Below, in pieces: positions 19,872 to 28,197 of a stretch of 64,000 bases of DNA. Within the stretch, counting starts at the first letter, position 1, and every line of letters starts with the position of its first letter. The stretch covers positions 773,337 through 837,336 of the forward strand of contig NZ_RXFS01000001.1 in NCBI RefSeq assembly GCF_003952185.1, read 5' to 3'. The stretch is from Variovorax sp. 679. GTDB lineage: Bacteria > Pseudomonadota > Gammaproteobacteria > Burkholderiales > Burkholderiaceae_C. The position numbers were made by a program, and so were the translations under genes. The notes under the pieces were generated by a model. The model made no database searches. It had not been told where the DNA came from and was given only the letters and a program-made list of their open reading frames with translations.

Positions 19872-21605
19872 ATGGCCGCTGCCGAACTTCCTGTTAAAGA
19901 ACCCTCGCAGATTGCCCTTCCCGGGCTTGCGCGCGCCCTGGTTTCGGCCGGCAAGCTTCCTGCCAGATCAGCCGAGGACATCTACCAGAAGTCCCTCAGC
20001 GGTCGTACCAGCTTCATCGCGGAGCTGACCGGCTCCGGCGCAGTCTCAGCAGCTGATCTCGCCCACACCCTCTCCACCGCCTTCGGCGCCCCGCTGCTCG
20101 ATCTCGACGCCATAGATCCGCAGCGCCTTCCGAAGGATCTGGTCGACCAGAAGCTGTGCCATGCGTACCGCATCGTCGTCCTCAGCAAGCGCAACAACCG
20201 GCTGATCGTTGCCACAGCCGATCCTTCCGACCAGCAGGCGGCAGAAAAAATCAAGTTCGCGTCCCAGATGGGCGTCGACTGGGTCATCGCCGAATACGAC
20301 AAGCTGTCGCGAATGATCGAAGCTGCCGCCGTCAGCGCCGCGGAAACCATCAACAGCATCGTCGGCAGCGAATTCGAGTTCGACGAGGTCTCGGCCGATA
20401 CCGCGAACGAGAGCAACGATCAGGCGATCGCCGAAGTCGAAGACGCGCCGGTCGTACGTTTCTTGCACAAGATGCTGCTCGACGCCGTCAGCATGCGGGC
20501 CTCGGACATCCACTTCGAGCCGTACGAGCACAACTACCGCGTGCGCTTCCGGGTCGACGGGGAACTGCGCGAAATCGCCAGCCCGCCCACCGTCATCAAG
20601 GACAAGCTGGCTTCGCGCATCAAGGTCATCTCCCGGCTCGACATCTCCGAGAAACGCGTGCCGCAGGACGGCCGCATGAAGCTCAAGATCGGGCCCGACC
20701 GCGTGATCGACTTCCGCGTGAGCACGCTGCCCACGCTGTTCGGCGAGAAGATCGTCGTGCGTATTCTCGACCCGAGCAGCGCTCGCCTTGGGATCGACGC
20801 CCTCGGCTACGACGCGGACGAAAAGGCGCGGCTGCTGCATGCCATCGGTCGCCCCTATGGCATGGTGCTCGTCACCGGTCCCACGGGCTCGGGCAAGACG
20901 GTGTCGCTCTACACCTGCCTGAATCTGCTGAACCAGCCGGGCGTCAACATCGCCACGGCGGAAGATCCGTCGGAAATCAACCTCCCGGGCGTCAACCAGG
21001 TCAACGTCAACGAACGCGCCGGCCTGACCTTCGCGGCAGCGCTGCGCGCCTTCCTGCGCCAGGATCCAGACATCATCATGGTCGGCGAAATCCGCGACCT
21101 CGAAACCGCCGATATCTCGATCAAGGCCGCGCAAACCGGCCACCTGGTGCTCTCCACGCTGCACACCAACGACGCGCCGACCACGCTCACTCGGATGCGC
21201 AACATGGGTATCGCGCCCTTCAACATCGCGTCGAGCGTGATTCTGATCACTGCGCAGCGCCTCGCGCGGCGCCTGTGCACCGTCTGCCGCGCGCCGGCCG
21301 ACATCCCTCGCGAATCGTTGCTCGAAGCAGGATTCAGGGAAGAAGACCTGGACGGCACCTGGAAGCCCTACCGCCCCGTCGGCTGCTCCGCCTGCAGCGG
21401 TGGCTACAAGGGCCGCGTCGGCATCTACCAGGTGATGCCGATCTCGGAGGCCATCCAGGAAATCATCCTGCGTGACGGCAGCGCGCTCGACATCGCGCAG
21501 CAATCCGAAGCCGAAGGCGTGCGTTCGCTGCGCCAATCGGGGCTCCGGAAAGTCATGCAAGGTCTCACTTCTCTGGAAGAAGTGGTGGCCTGCACCAACG
21601 AATAA
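19872..21605 (+). CDS. pilB: Type IV pilus assembly ATPase PilB
   Basis: PilB powers extension of type IV pili. The 577-residue protein has an N-terminal MshEN/GspE_N-type domain, then the secretion ATPase core: Walker A GPTGSGKT at 336-343, an Asp box (DPDIIMVGEIRDLETADI) and a His box (GHLVLSTLHTNDAPTTLTRM). Four cysteines after residue 470 (CTVC and CSAC) form the usual zinc site. The same-strand neighbours pilC and pilD complete the classic assembly cluster. No pilin gene is present in the window. Confidence 0.95.
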   Translation: MAAAELPVKEPSQIALPGLARALVSAGKLPARSAEDIYQKSLSGRTSFIAELTGSGAVSAADLAHTLSTAFGAPLLDLDAIDPQRLPKDLVDQKLCHAYRIVVLSKRNNRLIVATADPSDQQAAEKIKFASQMGVDWVIAEYDKLSRMIEAAAVSAAETINSIVGSEFEFDEVSADTANESNDQAIAEVEDAPVVRFLHKMLLDAVSMRASDIHFEPYEHNYRVRFRVDGELREIASPPTVIKDKLASRIKVISRLDISEKRVPQDGRMKLKIGPDRVIDFRVSTLPTLFGEKIVVRILDPSSARLGIDALGYDADEKARLLHAIGRPYGMVLVTGPTGSGKTVSLYTCLNLLNQPGVNIATAEDPSEINLPGVNQVNVNERAGLTFAAALRAFLRQDPDIIMVGEIRDLETADISIKAAQTGHLVLSTLHTNDAPTTLTRMRNMGIAPFNIASSVILITAQRLARRLCTVCRAPADIPRESLLEAGFREEDLDGTWKPYRPVGCSACSGGYKGRVGIYQVMPISEAIQEIILRDGSALDIAQQSEAEGVRSLRQSGLRKVMQGLTSLEEVVACTNE

Positions 21606-21631
21606 CGAACATACCGAATACCGGAGATCGA

Positions 21632-22861
21632 ATGGCAACAGTGGCATCCCCCCGCACCCAGCCCACGCACAAGGAATTTGTCTTCGAATGGGAAGGCAAG
21701 GACCGCAACGGCAAGCTGGTAAGAGGCGAACTTCGTGCCGCCGGCGAAAACCAGGTTCAGGCCGCACTGCGCCGCCAGGGCGTGCTCGCTTCGAAGATCA
21801 AGAAGCGCCGCATGCGCTCGGGCAAGGCGATCAAGCCAAAGGACATCGCGATCTTCACGCGCCAACTGGCGACCATGATGAAGGCCGGCGTGCCCCTGAT
21901 GCAGTCCTTCGACATCGTCGGGCGCGGCAATGCGAACGCAAGCGTTGCCAAGCTGCTCAACGACATCCGCAGCGACGTCGAGACCGGTACTTCGCTGTCG
22001 GCGGCCTTTCGCAAGTTCCCTAAGTACTTCGACAACCTCTACTGCAACCTGGTGGAGGCTGGCGAAGCGGCCGGTATTCTCGAAGAACTGCTGGACCGGC
22101 TGGCCACGTACATGGAGAAGACCGAAGCGATCAAGTCCAAGATAAAGTCGGCCTTGATGTATCCAATCTCGGTGATCGTGGTCGCCTTCGTGGTGATCGC
22201 CATCATCATGATCTTCGTTATCCCGGCGTTCAAGGAGGTGTTCACGTCATTCGGCGCCGATCTGCCCGCGCCGACGCTGATCGTGATCGGCATCAGCGAA
22301 TTCTTCGTGTCCTACTGGTGGTTGATCTTCGGCGGCATCGGCGGTGGACTCTATTTCTTCATGCAGGCCTGGAAGCGCAACGAGCGCGTACAAAAGACCA
22401 TGGACCGCATCCTGCTGAGAATCCCGGTCTTCGGGGTTTTGATCGAAAAATCCTGCGTCGCCCGCTGGACCCGCACGCTGGCCACCATGTTCGCCGCCGG
22501 CGTTCCTCTGGTCGAAGCCCTCGACTCCGTAGGCGGCGCCTCGGGCAACACCGTCTACGGCGATGCCACGGCAAAGATCCAGCAGGAGGTTTCCACCGGC
22601 ACCAGCCTCACGGCGGCCATGACCAACGTCAACCTGTTCCCCTCCATGGTGATCCAGATGACCGCCATCGGCGAGGAGTCCGGCTCCATCGATCACATGC
22701 TGGGCAAGGCCGCCGACTTCTACGAATCCGAAGTCGACGACATGGTCGCGGGCCTCTCCAGCCTGATGGAGCCGATCATCATCGTGTTCCTCGGCACCAT
22801 CATCGGCGGCATCGTGGTGTCGATGTACCTGCCCATCTTCAAGCTCGGCCAGGTCGTTTGA
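21632..22861 (+). CDS. pilC: Type IV pilus inner-membrane platform protein PilC
   Basis: The 409-residue protein has two GspF domains, each around a conserved helix bundle: IFTRQLATMMKAGVPLMQSF near residue 75 and WTRTLATMFAAGVPLVEALD near residue 280. Three membrane helices separate and follow them. PilC anchors the PilB motor to the pilus base. It lies 26 bp after pilB and its TGA shares a base with the pilD ATG. Confidence 0.96.
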   Translation: MATVASPRTQPTHKEFVFEWEGKDRNGKLVRGELRAAGENQVQAALRRQGVLASKIKKRRMRSGKAIKPKDIAIFTRQLATMMKAGVPLMQSFDIVGRGNANASVAKLLNDIRSDVETGTSLSAAFRKFPKYFDNLYCNLVEAGEAAGILEELLDRLATYMEKTEAIKSKIKSALMYPISVIVVAFVVIAIIMIFVIPAFKEVFTSFGADLPAPTLIVIGISEFFVSYWWLIFGGIGGGLYFFMQAWKRNERVQKTMDRILLRIPVFGVLIEKSCVARWTRTLATMFAAGVPLVEALDSVGGASGNTVYGDATAKIQQEVSTGTSLTAAMTNVNLFPSMVIQMTAIGEESGSIDHMLGKAADFYESEVDDMVAGLSSLMEPIIIVFLGTIIGGIVVSMYLPIFKLGQVV

Positions 22862-23826
22862 TGCTCGTTTCGCGGGAGTTCGACACCGTTTTCGCCGGTG
22901 TCCTGGGGCTATTGATCGGCAGCTTCATGAACGTCGTCATCTACCGGGTACCGGTGATGATGTACCGCGAATGGCTCGCTGACGCGGTCGGCAATCTCAT
23001 GTCGTCGAAGGATGCGCCCTCGCTGTGGTCGCTCGCCTTCGGGTCCAAGGTCGCGGCTCCCGCCGGACTGGAAGCCGCAGCCGACAAGGCGGCGGAGGTC
23101 GTCGAGAAACAACCTCCCTTCGACCTGATGCGCCCCGCGTCGCGATGCGGAACCTGCGGGCACAAGATCCGCTGGTACGAGAACATCCCCGTGCTGAGCT
23201 ATGCCGCGCTCCGCGGGCGCTGCTCATCGTGCAAAACGGCGATCAGCCCGCGCTACCCGCTGGTCGAACTGATCACGGGCGCCCTGTTCGCCCTGTGCGC
23301 CTGGCGCTTCGGCATCACGCCAGCCGGGGCACTGTGGGCTGCCTTCGGCGCCCTGCTGATCTGCCAGTTCCTGATCGACTTCGACACCCAGTTCCTGCCC
23401 GACTCGCTCAACTACCCCTTGCTCTGGCTCGGCCTGATCGGCGCGGCCATGGGGTGGACCGGCGTCTCGCTGAGTTCGGCCGTCTGGGGCGCCGTGTTCG
23501 GCTATCTGAGCCTCTGGCTTGTGTACCATGGCTTTCGCTTGGTCACGGGCAAGGAAGGCATGGGCTATGGAGACTTCAAACTGCTGGCCGCGCTGGGTGC
23601 ATGGCTCGGCGCCGACTATCTCATCGCGATCATCCTCGTCTCCTCGCTGGTGGGCGCGGTGATAGGCATTTCTTTGCGCATCGCCGGCAAGCTGGCACAC
23701 AAGGACATTCCCATCGCCTTCGGTCCCTTCCTGGCCGGCGCGGGCCTCGTCTGCCTCGTGGCGGGTCCGGAAGTCGTGAGGCAATGGATTCCGTTCGCCT
23801 TCCCCTTGGGCGCACTGATCCATTGA
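22861..23826 (+). CDS. pilD: Prepilin peptidase / N-methyltransferase
   Basis: PilD cleaves the leader of prepilins and methylates the new N-terminus. The 321-residue membrane protein has the zinc-binding tetracysteine in two pairs (CGTCGHKIRWYENIP, CSSCKT) and both catalytic aspartates (DFDTQFLPDSLNY and GYGDFKLLAALGAW). Its ATG overlaps the pilC stop by one base. A longer than usual loop of about 40 residues lies between the first helix and the cysteines. Confidence 0.96.
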   Translation: MLVSREFDTVFAGVLGLLIGSFMNVVIYRVPVMMYREWLADAVGNLMSSKDAPSLWSLAFGSKVAAPAGLEAAADKAAEVVEKQPPFDLMRPASRCGTCGHKIRWYENIPVLSYAALRGRCSSCKTAISPRYPLVELITGALFALCAWRFGITPAGALWAAFGALLICQFLIDFDTQFLPDSLNYPLLWLGLIGAAMGWTGVSLSSAVWGAVFGYLSLWLVYHGFRLVTGKEGMGYGDFKLLAALGAWLGADYLIAIILVSSLVGAVIGISLRIAGKLAHKDIPIAFGPFLAGAGLVCLVAGPEVVRQWIPFAFPLGALIH

Positions 23827-23834
23827 CACACCGC

Positions 23835-24443
23835 ATGGTGCGGCGCATCGGCCTGACAGGTGGCATCGGCAGCGGCAAGAGTACCGTTGCCGGGCTGCTG
23901 GTGGCCCAGGGGGCGGTACTGGTGGACACCGACGCCATCGCGCGAGCCATCGCACTCCCTGGCGGCATCGCGATGCCCGCCCTGGAGGCCGCCTTCGGCC
24001 CCGAAGTCATCGACCCGGACGGCGGCATGGACCGCGCCGCGATGCGCCGGATCGTCTTCGCGGACGCTGGCGCCAAGGCCCGTCTCGAATCCATCCTTCA
24101 CCCTCTGATCGGTGCCGAAACCCAGCGCCAGGCCGCCGCGGCCGGCGAGGAAGCGACCGTCGTATTCGACGTCCCCCTGCTCGTCGAGTCCGGTCGCTGG
24201 CGCGCCATCGTCGACCGGGTTCTGGTGGTCGACGCCACCGAGGAAACGCAGTTGAAGCGCGTCGTCGCGCGCTCGGGTTGGGCGCCCGAAGCGGTCAAGG
24301 CGGTGATCGCCCAGCAGGCCCCGCGCAGGGCGCGCCGGGCCGCCGCCGACGCGGTTGTTTACAACGAGTCCCTGACCCTGGAGGAACTCGCTCAGCAGGT
24401 CCGGGGTCTCTGGGAACGGTGGGTTCGGGCGGGCACGCGATAA
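23835..24443 (+). CDS. coaE: Dephospho-CoA kinase
   Basis: CoaE phosphorylates the 3'-hydroxyl of dephospho-CoA, the last step of CoA synthesis. The 202-residue product begins with the P-loop region RIGLTGGIGSGKSTVAGLL and has DTDAIAR and VFDVPLLVESG, both family motifs. ATG 23835 is preferred; a TTG at 23823 overlapping the pilD stop is possible. The pilD-coaE linkage is common in Proteobacteria. zapD and yacG, which usually follow, are displaced by about 2.8 kb here. Confidence 0.95.
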   Translation: MVRRIGLTGGIGSGKSTVAGLLVAQGAVLVDTDAIARAIALPGGIAMPALEAAFGPEVIDPDGGMDRAAMRRIVFADAGAKARLESILHPLIGAETQRQAAAAGEEATVVFDVPLLVESGRWRAIVDRVLVVDATEETQLKRVVARSGWAPEAVKAVIAQQAPRRARRAAADAVVYNESLTLEELAQQVRGLWERWVRAGTR

Positions 24444-24512
24444 TTTGGGGTTGACGCCGCGACGGCTACACGACGATCACGTCAAACGGCGCACGCCCAA
24501 GCGCCCCTCACG

Positions 24513-26006
24513 ATGCTTTTCAATTCGTATCCCTTCATCTTTGTTTTCTTCCCGCTGGTCCTGATCGGCTTCTTCCTGATCGGTGCGCGCAGTCCCCGGT
24601 CGGCGGCGGGTTTCCTGGCACTGGCATCCCTCTTCTTCTACGGGTGGTGGAGCGTCAAGGCGCTTCCCCTGCTGCTGGGGTCGATCTGCGTCAACTACTG
24701 GTTCGGGCTGCGGCTCACGCCTTCCCCGGGCCGCGAAGACAAGCACCGCAAGGCCCTGCTGATCATCGCCCTTGTGATCAATCTCGGGGTGCTGGCCGTC
24801 TTCAAGTACGCCAACTTCTTCCTGGAAAACATCGATGCCGGCCTGGCCGCCGCGGGCTTCGCGCAGATCGACCTGGTGCACATCGTGCTGCCCATCGGCA
24901 TCTCGTTCTACACCTTCACCCAGATCGCCTTCCTGGTCGACTGCTGGCAGGGCAAGGTGCACGAACGCAGCTTCATCCACTACGTGCTGTTCGTGACCTA
25001 CTTCCCGCACCTGATCGCGGGCCCCGTGCTGCATCACGCGCAGATGATGCCGCAGTTCAACAGCCCGGCCACCTACAGGATCAACGCCAACAACATCGCG
25101 TTGGGCCTGGGCATCTTCGTCTTCGGCCTGGCCAAGAAGATGCTGATCGCCGACCCGATGGGGCAGTACGCCGACATGATGTTCAAAGGCGTGCACGAAG
25201 GCGTGATGCCCTCGCTGTACACGGCCTGGTTCGGGGTGCTGGCGTACACGCTGCAGATCTACTTCGACTTCTCGGGCTATTCCGACATGGCCGTCGGCCT
25301 CTCGCTGTGCGTGGGCGTGCAGTTGCCGCTCAACTTCAGGTCGCCCTACAAGTCGACCAACATGATCGAGTTCTGGCGCCGATGGCACATCTCGCTGTCG
25401 ACCTTCCTGCGCGACTACCTCTACGTGCCTCTGGGCGGCAACCGCAAAGGCCCGGCCCGGCGCTACATCAATCTCTTCCTGACGATGCTGCTGGGCGGCC
25501 TGTGGCACGGCGCCGCCTGGACCTTCGTCATCTGGGGCGCGCTGCACGGCTTCTACCTGATGGTCAACCACTTCTGGAACGCCAAGGTGCGTCGCGGCAA
25601 GACCGAAACCACCTGGTATGGCCGTGTGATCGGCTGGTTCATCACCTTCGTCTGCGTGATGATCGCCTGGGTCGTGTTCCGCGCCGACAGCATGGCGGCC
25701 GCCATCGAGATCTACAAGGGCATGCTGGGCATGCACGGCGCGCCCGTGTCGGCCTTCAGCGAGTTCCGCGTGCCGTTTCGCAAGCCGGAGTTCTTCCAGA
25801 CCCTCCTGGTCGGCATCGTGATCTGCCTGGCGCTGCCGCCCACCATCACGCTCGACCGCTGGATTCCCAGTGTCGCGGGGCTGGCCGGACGCCCGCGCCT
25901 GCAGCGCCTGGCCACCTGGATCACCGGACTGGGCTGCGTCTATCTCTTTGGCCTGTGCGTGTCGAAATTCGGCAGCTACAGCCCCTTCCTCTATTTCCAG
26001 TTCTGA
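24513..26006 (+). CDS. MBOAT family O-acyltransferase (AlgI-like)
   Basis: The 497-residue membrane protein opens with MLFNSYPFIFVFFPLVL, typical of AlgI/DltB-like MBOAT proteins, and contains the family's central motif FWRRWHISLSTFLRDYLYVP and the catalytic histidine in GGLWHGAAWTFVIWGALHG. These enzymes move acyl (usually acetyl) groups across the inner membrane to modify an extracytoplasmic glycan. The next gene encodes an SGNH-type protein with one membrane anchor, the usual periplasmic partner. The glycan substrate is not known, and no polymerase genes lie nearby. Confidence 0.9.
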   Translation: MLFNSYPFIFVFFPLVLIGFFLIGARSPRSAAGFLALASLFFYGWWSVKALPLLLGSICVNYWFGLRLTPSPGREDKHRKALLIIALVINLGVLAVFKYANFFLENIDAGLAAAGFAQIDLVHIVLPIGISFYTFTQIAFLVDCWQGKVHERSFIHYVLFVTYFPHLIAGPVLHHAQMMPQFNSPATYRINANNIALGLGIFVFGLAKKMLIADPMGQYADMMFKGVHEGVMPSLYTAWFGVLAYTLQIYFDFSGYSDMAVGLSLCVGVQLPLNFRSPYKSTNMIEFWRRWHISLSTFLRDYLYVPLGGNRKGPARRYINLFLTMLLGGLWHGAAWTFVIWGALHGFYLMVNHFWNAKVRRGKTETTWYGRVIGWFITFVCVMIAWVVFRADSMAAAIEIYKGMLGMHGAPVSAFSEFRVPFRKPEFFQTLLVGIVICLALPPTITLDRWIPSVAGLAGRPRLQRLATWITGLGCVYLFGLCVSKFGSYSPFLYFQF

Positions 26007-26013
26007 AATGAAA

Positions 26014-26104
26014 CTCCCCCAGGCTTCGCGCACTTCGTGTCGCTTCTCCTCCCCCCTCGCCGGGGGCGACGCCGGCGGCCCGGCAAAGCCGGTTCCGCGG
26101 CGTC
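26014..26104 (+). repeat. Dispersed structured repeat, copy B
   Basis: It is closely similar to copy A at 10181-10273. It begins 7 bases after the MBOAT stop codon, in the same direction. The outer terminal stem is GACGCC/GGCGTC instead of AACACC/GGTGTT, while the inner CCGGCAAAGCCGG is unchanged. It lies between the MBOAT gene and its SGNH partner, so it probably sits inside an operon. Confidence 0.85.
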
Positions 26105-26167
26105 TTGCGAATGGGGCACGCCCGATTCACGCACCGGGGGTCACGCGCGGCACGGTGGAGAGCTGAT

Positions 26168-27202
26168 ATGGAAGACACGAAATCGGCCAGGACCTGGCTT
26201 CGCATCTTCGCCGCCGGCTACCTGGTGTGCTGCGCCCTGCTGCTCGTCAGCCTCTTCACGCCCATCCCCTACGGCGACCTGACCCGCATCGGACGCATCT
26301 CCGAGCGCGAATTCGGCTGGCACGAACCGCCGCCGCCCATTTCGGACGCCGACGTCAAGACCTGGCCCATCAATGAATCCGACATCCTGGTGATCGGCGA
26401 CAGCTTCTCCGTGCGCTATGCATGGCAGTCGTCTCTCGTGGGCGCGGGCTACAAGGTCACCACCACGCACTGGGACAACCTCGGCGGCGTCCTTTGCGAC
26501 GATTTCCCCGGTTGGCTCGAGAAGTCCGGCTTCAAGGGCAAGGTCGTGATCGTGGAGAGCATCGAGCGCCTGCTGTCCGACCGCATCGAGAAGTCCGAGT
26601 CGTGCAAGACGATGAAGCACGCCTTCAAGCCCACGCCGCCGCCTTTCGAGAACCCGTCGAGGCCCGCCCCCGGCTTCCAGCTCAACTGGGACGCCCAGTT
26701 GCTCAGCGGCTGGTTCACATACCAAAACACCAAGGAGATCCTGGCCTCCGACAGTTGGACCAACACGCCCGAGCGCTGGGGCCCGCTGATCGACGCGCGC
26801 GTGGTGCCCGACGGCTGCAAGCAGTTCAGCCACCGCGCCTGCGACAAGCTGCTGATGACCGCCGAAGACCGCGTCAATCCGGCGCTGACCGCCCAGTCCG
26901 CGCAGTTCATGAAGCGCTTCGAAAGCACCGCCGCGCCCTACAAGGTGGTATGGATGGTGGTGCCGAACAAGACCAGCGTGTATTTGCAACAAAACCATGC
27001 CGACGAGTTCCGGGCCGCGTTCAACCCGCAGAATATCGGGCCGGACCTGTTCGCCCTGGCGGAGCAGAACCGTTTCAAGATGAAGGATCTTTTCCCCGCC
27101 AACGAGACCCACGTATCGACCCGGGGTTACATTCTTTTCGGGCAGCGTATGCTGGAGGCTGTGCGCGAGGTGTTCCCGCCACCGGCCACCAGATCGCAAT
27201 GA
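26168..27202 (+). CDS. Membrane-anchored SGNH/AlgX-like protein, MBOAT partner
   Basis: The 344-residue protein has one N-terminal membrane helix (IFAAGYLVCCALLLVSLFT) and then an SGNH-hydrolase-like domain: the serine block ILVIGDSFSVRYAWQ and a C-terminal histidine in NETHVSTRGYILF. By analogy with AlgJ/AlgX and similar partners, it would receive acetyl from the MBOAT protein and transfer it to a glycan in the periplasm. ATG 26168 follows GGAGAG. No exact family was recognised beyond this. Confidence 0.75.
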   Translation: MEDTKSARTWLRIFAAGYLVCCALLLVSLFTPIPYGDLTRIGRISEREFGWHEPPPPISDADVKTWPINESDILVIGDSFSVRYAWQSSLVGAGYKVTTTHWDNLGGVLCDDFPGWLEKSGFKGKVVIVESIERLLSDRIEKSESCKTMKHAFKPTPPPFENPSRPAPGFQLNWDAQLLSGWFTYQNTKEILASDSWTNTPERWGPLIDARVVPDGCKQFSHRACDKLLMTAEDRVNPALTAQSAQFMKRFESTAAPYKVVWMVVPNKTSVYLQQNHADEFRAAFNPQNIGPDLFALAEQNRFKMKDLFPANETHVSTRGYILFGQRMLEAVREVFPPPATRSQ

Positions 27203-27232
27203 GCTCGAACCCGACGTGAAAAACCGATACGC

Positions 27233-27988
27233 GTGATCCTCTACGAGTACCCCTTCAACGAGCGCATCCGCACGTACCTGCGGCTCGAGCACCTGTTCCG
27301 CCGCCTCGGCGAGCTGGTGCCGGCCGAATCCCCGCTGTCCCACCACTACGCCCTGGTCACGATCTTCGAGATCATGGACGTGGCCGCACGCGCCGATCTC
27401 AAGGCCGACGTGCTGCGCGACCTGGACAAGCACAAGAACGTCTTCAACAGCTACCGGGGCAATCCGGCCATCGCCGAGACCGTGCTCGATCAGGTCGTGA
27501 GCCAGCTCGAGGGCAACTTCACCGCCCTCAACAGCGTCGCCGGCAAGGCAGGCCAGGCACTGACCGAGAACGAGTGGCTCATGAGCATCCGCAGCCGCGC
27601 CGGCATTCCGGGCGGCACCTGCGAGTTCGACCTGCCCGCCTACTACGCCTGGCAGCACCGCCCCGTCGCCAGCCGCCGCGCCGATCTCGAACGCTGGTCG
27701 AACACGCTTTCGCCGCTGGCCTCGTCGATCTACCTGCTGCTCAAGCTGCTGCGCGACGCCGACGTGCCCTACAAGGTGATTGCCGTCAACGGCCAGTTCC
27801 AGCAGAACCTGCCGCAGGGCCGCAGCTTCCAGTTGCTGCGCCTGCGCATCGACCCCAAGCTTGGCCTGATTCCGGAAATCAGCGGCAACCGCCTCATGGT
27901 TTCAGTGCGCCTGATGCGCCAGGACTCGGACGACCGCCTGCACCAGAGCCCGGAAGACACGCCTTTCGAGCTGACTCTCTGCGCATGA
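27233..27988 (+). CDS. zapD: Cell division protein ZapD
   Basis: ZapD (formerly YacF, DUF1342) crosslinks FtsZ filaments at the division site. The 251-residue product starts with GTG and reads [20 protein letters not shown], the family's N-terminal signature, followed by a helical domain and the C-terminal beta region ([20 protein letters not shown]). yacG overlaps its stop by ATGA, the usual arrangement. Confidence 0.95.
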   Translation: MILYEYPFNERIRTYLRLEHLFRRLGELVPAESPLSHHYALVTIFEIMDVAARADLKADVLRDLDKHKNVFNSYRGNPAIAETVLDQVVSQLEGNFTALNSVAGKAGQALTENEWLMSIRSRAGIPGGTCEFDLPAYYAWQHRPVASRRADLERWSNTLSPLASSIYLLLKLLRDADVPYKVIAVNGQFQQNLPQGRSFQLLRLRIDPKLGLIPEISGNRLMVSVRLMRQDSDDRLHQSPEDTPFELTLCA

Positions 27989-28197
27989 CCGGGACGGTGA
28001 ACGACAAGGGCGAGCGGATCGTGCGCTGCCCCACCTGCGGCGGCGACAGCATCTACGCCCCGGGCAATAGCTATCGGCCTTTCTGCAGTGCCCGTTGCAA
28101 GGGCATCGACCTGGGCGCATGGGCCAGCGAGGAATTCCGCATGCCGGCCGAAGCCCCGCCGGACGACGAGCCCTTCGGCGACCCCAAGATCCAGTAG
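27985..28197 (+). CDS. yacG: DNA gyrase inhibitor YacG (zinc protein)
   Basis: The 70-residue protein has four cysteines in the YacG pattern: Cys15 and Cys18 (RCPTCGG), Cys34 and Cys38 (FCSARCK), which bind one zinc. It ends in an acidic tail ([13 protein letters not shown]). YacG binds GyrB and inhibits DNA gyrase in E. coli. The ATG overlaps the zapD stop codon. The next gene is convergent and begins one base after it. Confidence 0.94.
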   Translation: MTGTVNDKGERIVRCPTCGGDSIYAPGNSYRPFCSARCKGIDLGAWASEEFRMPAEAPPDDEPFGDPKIQ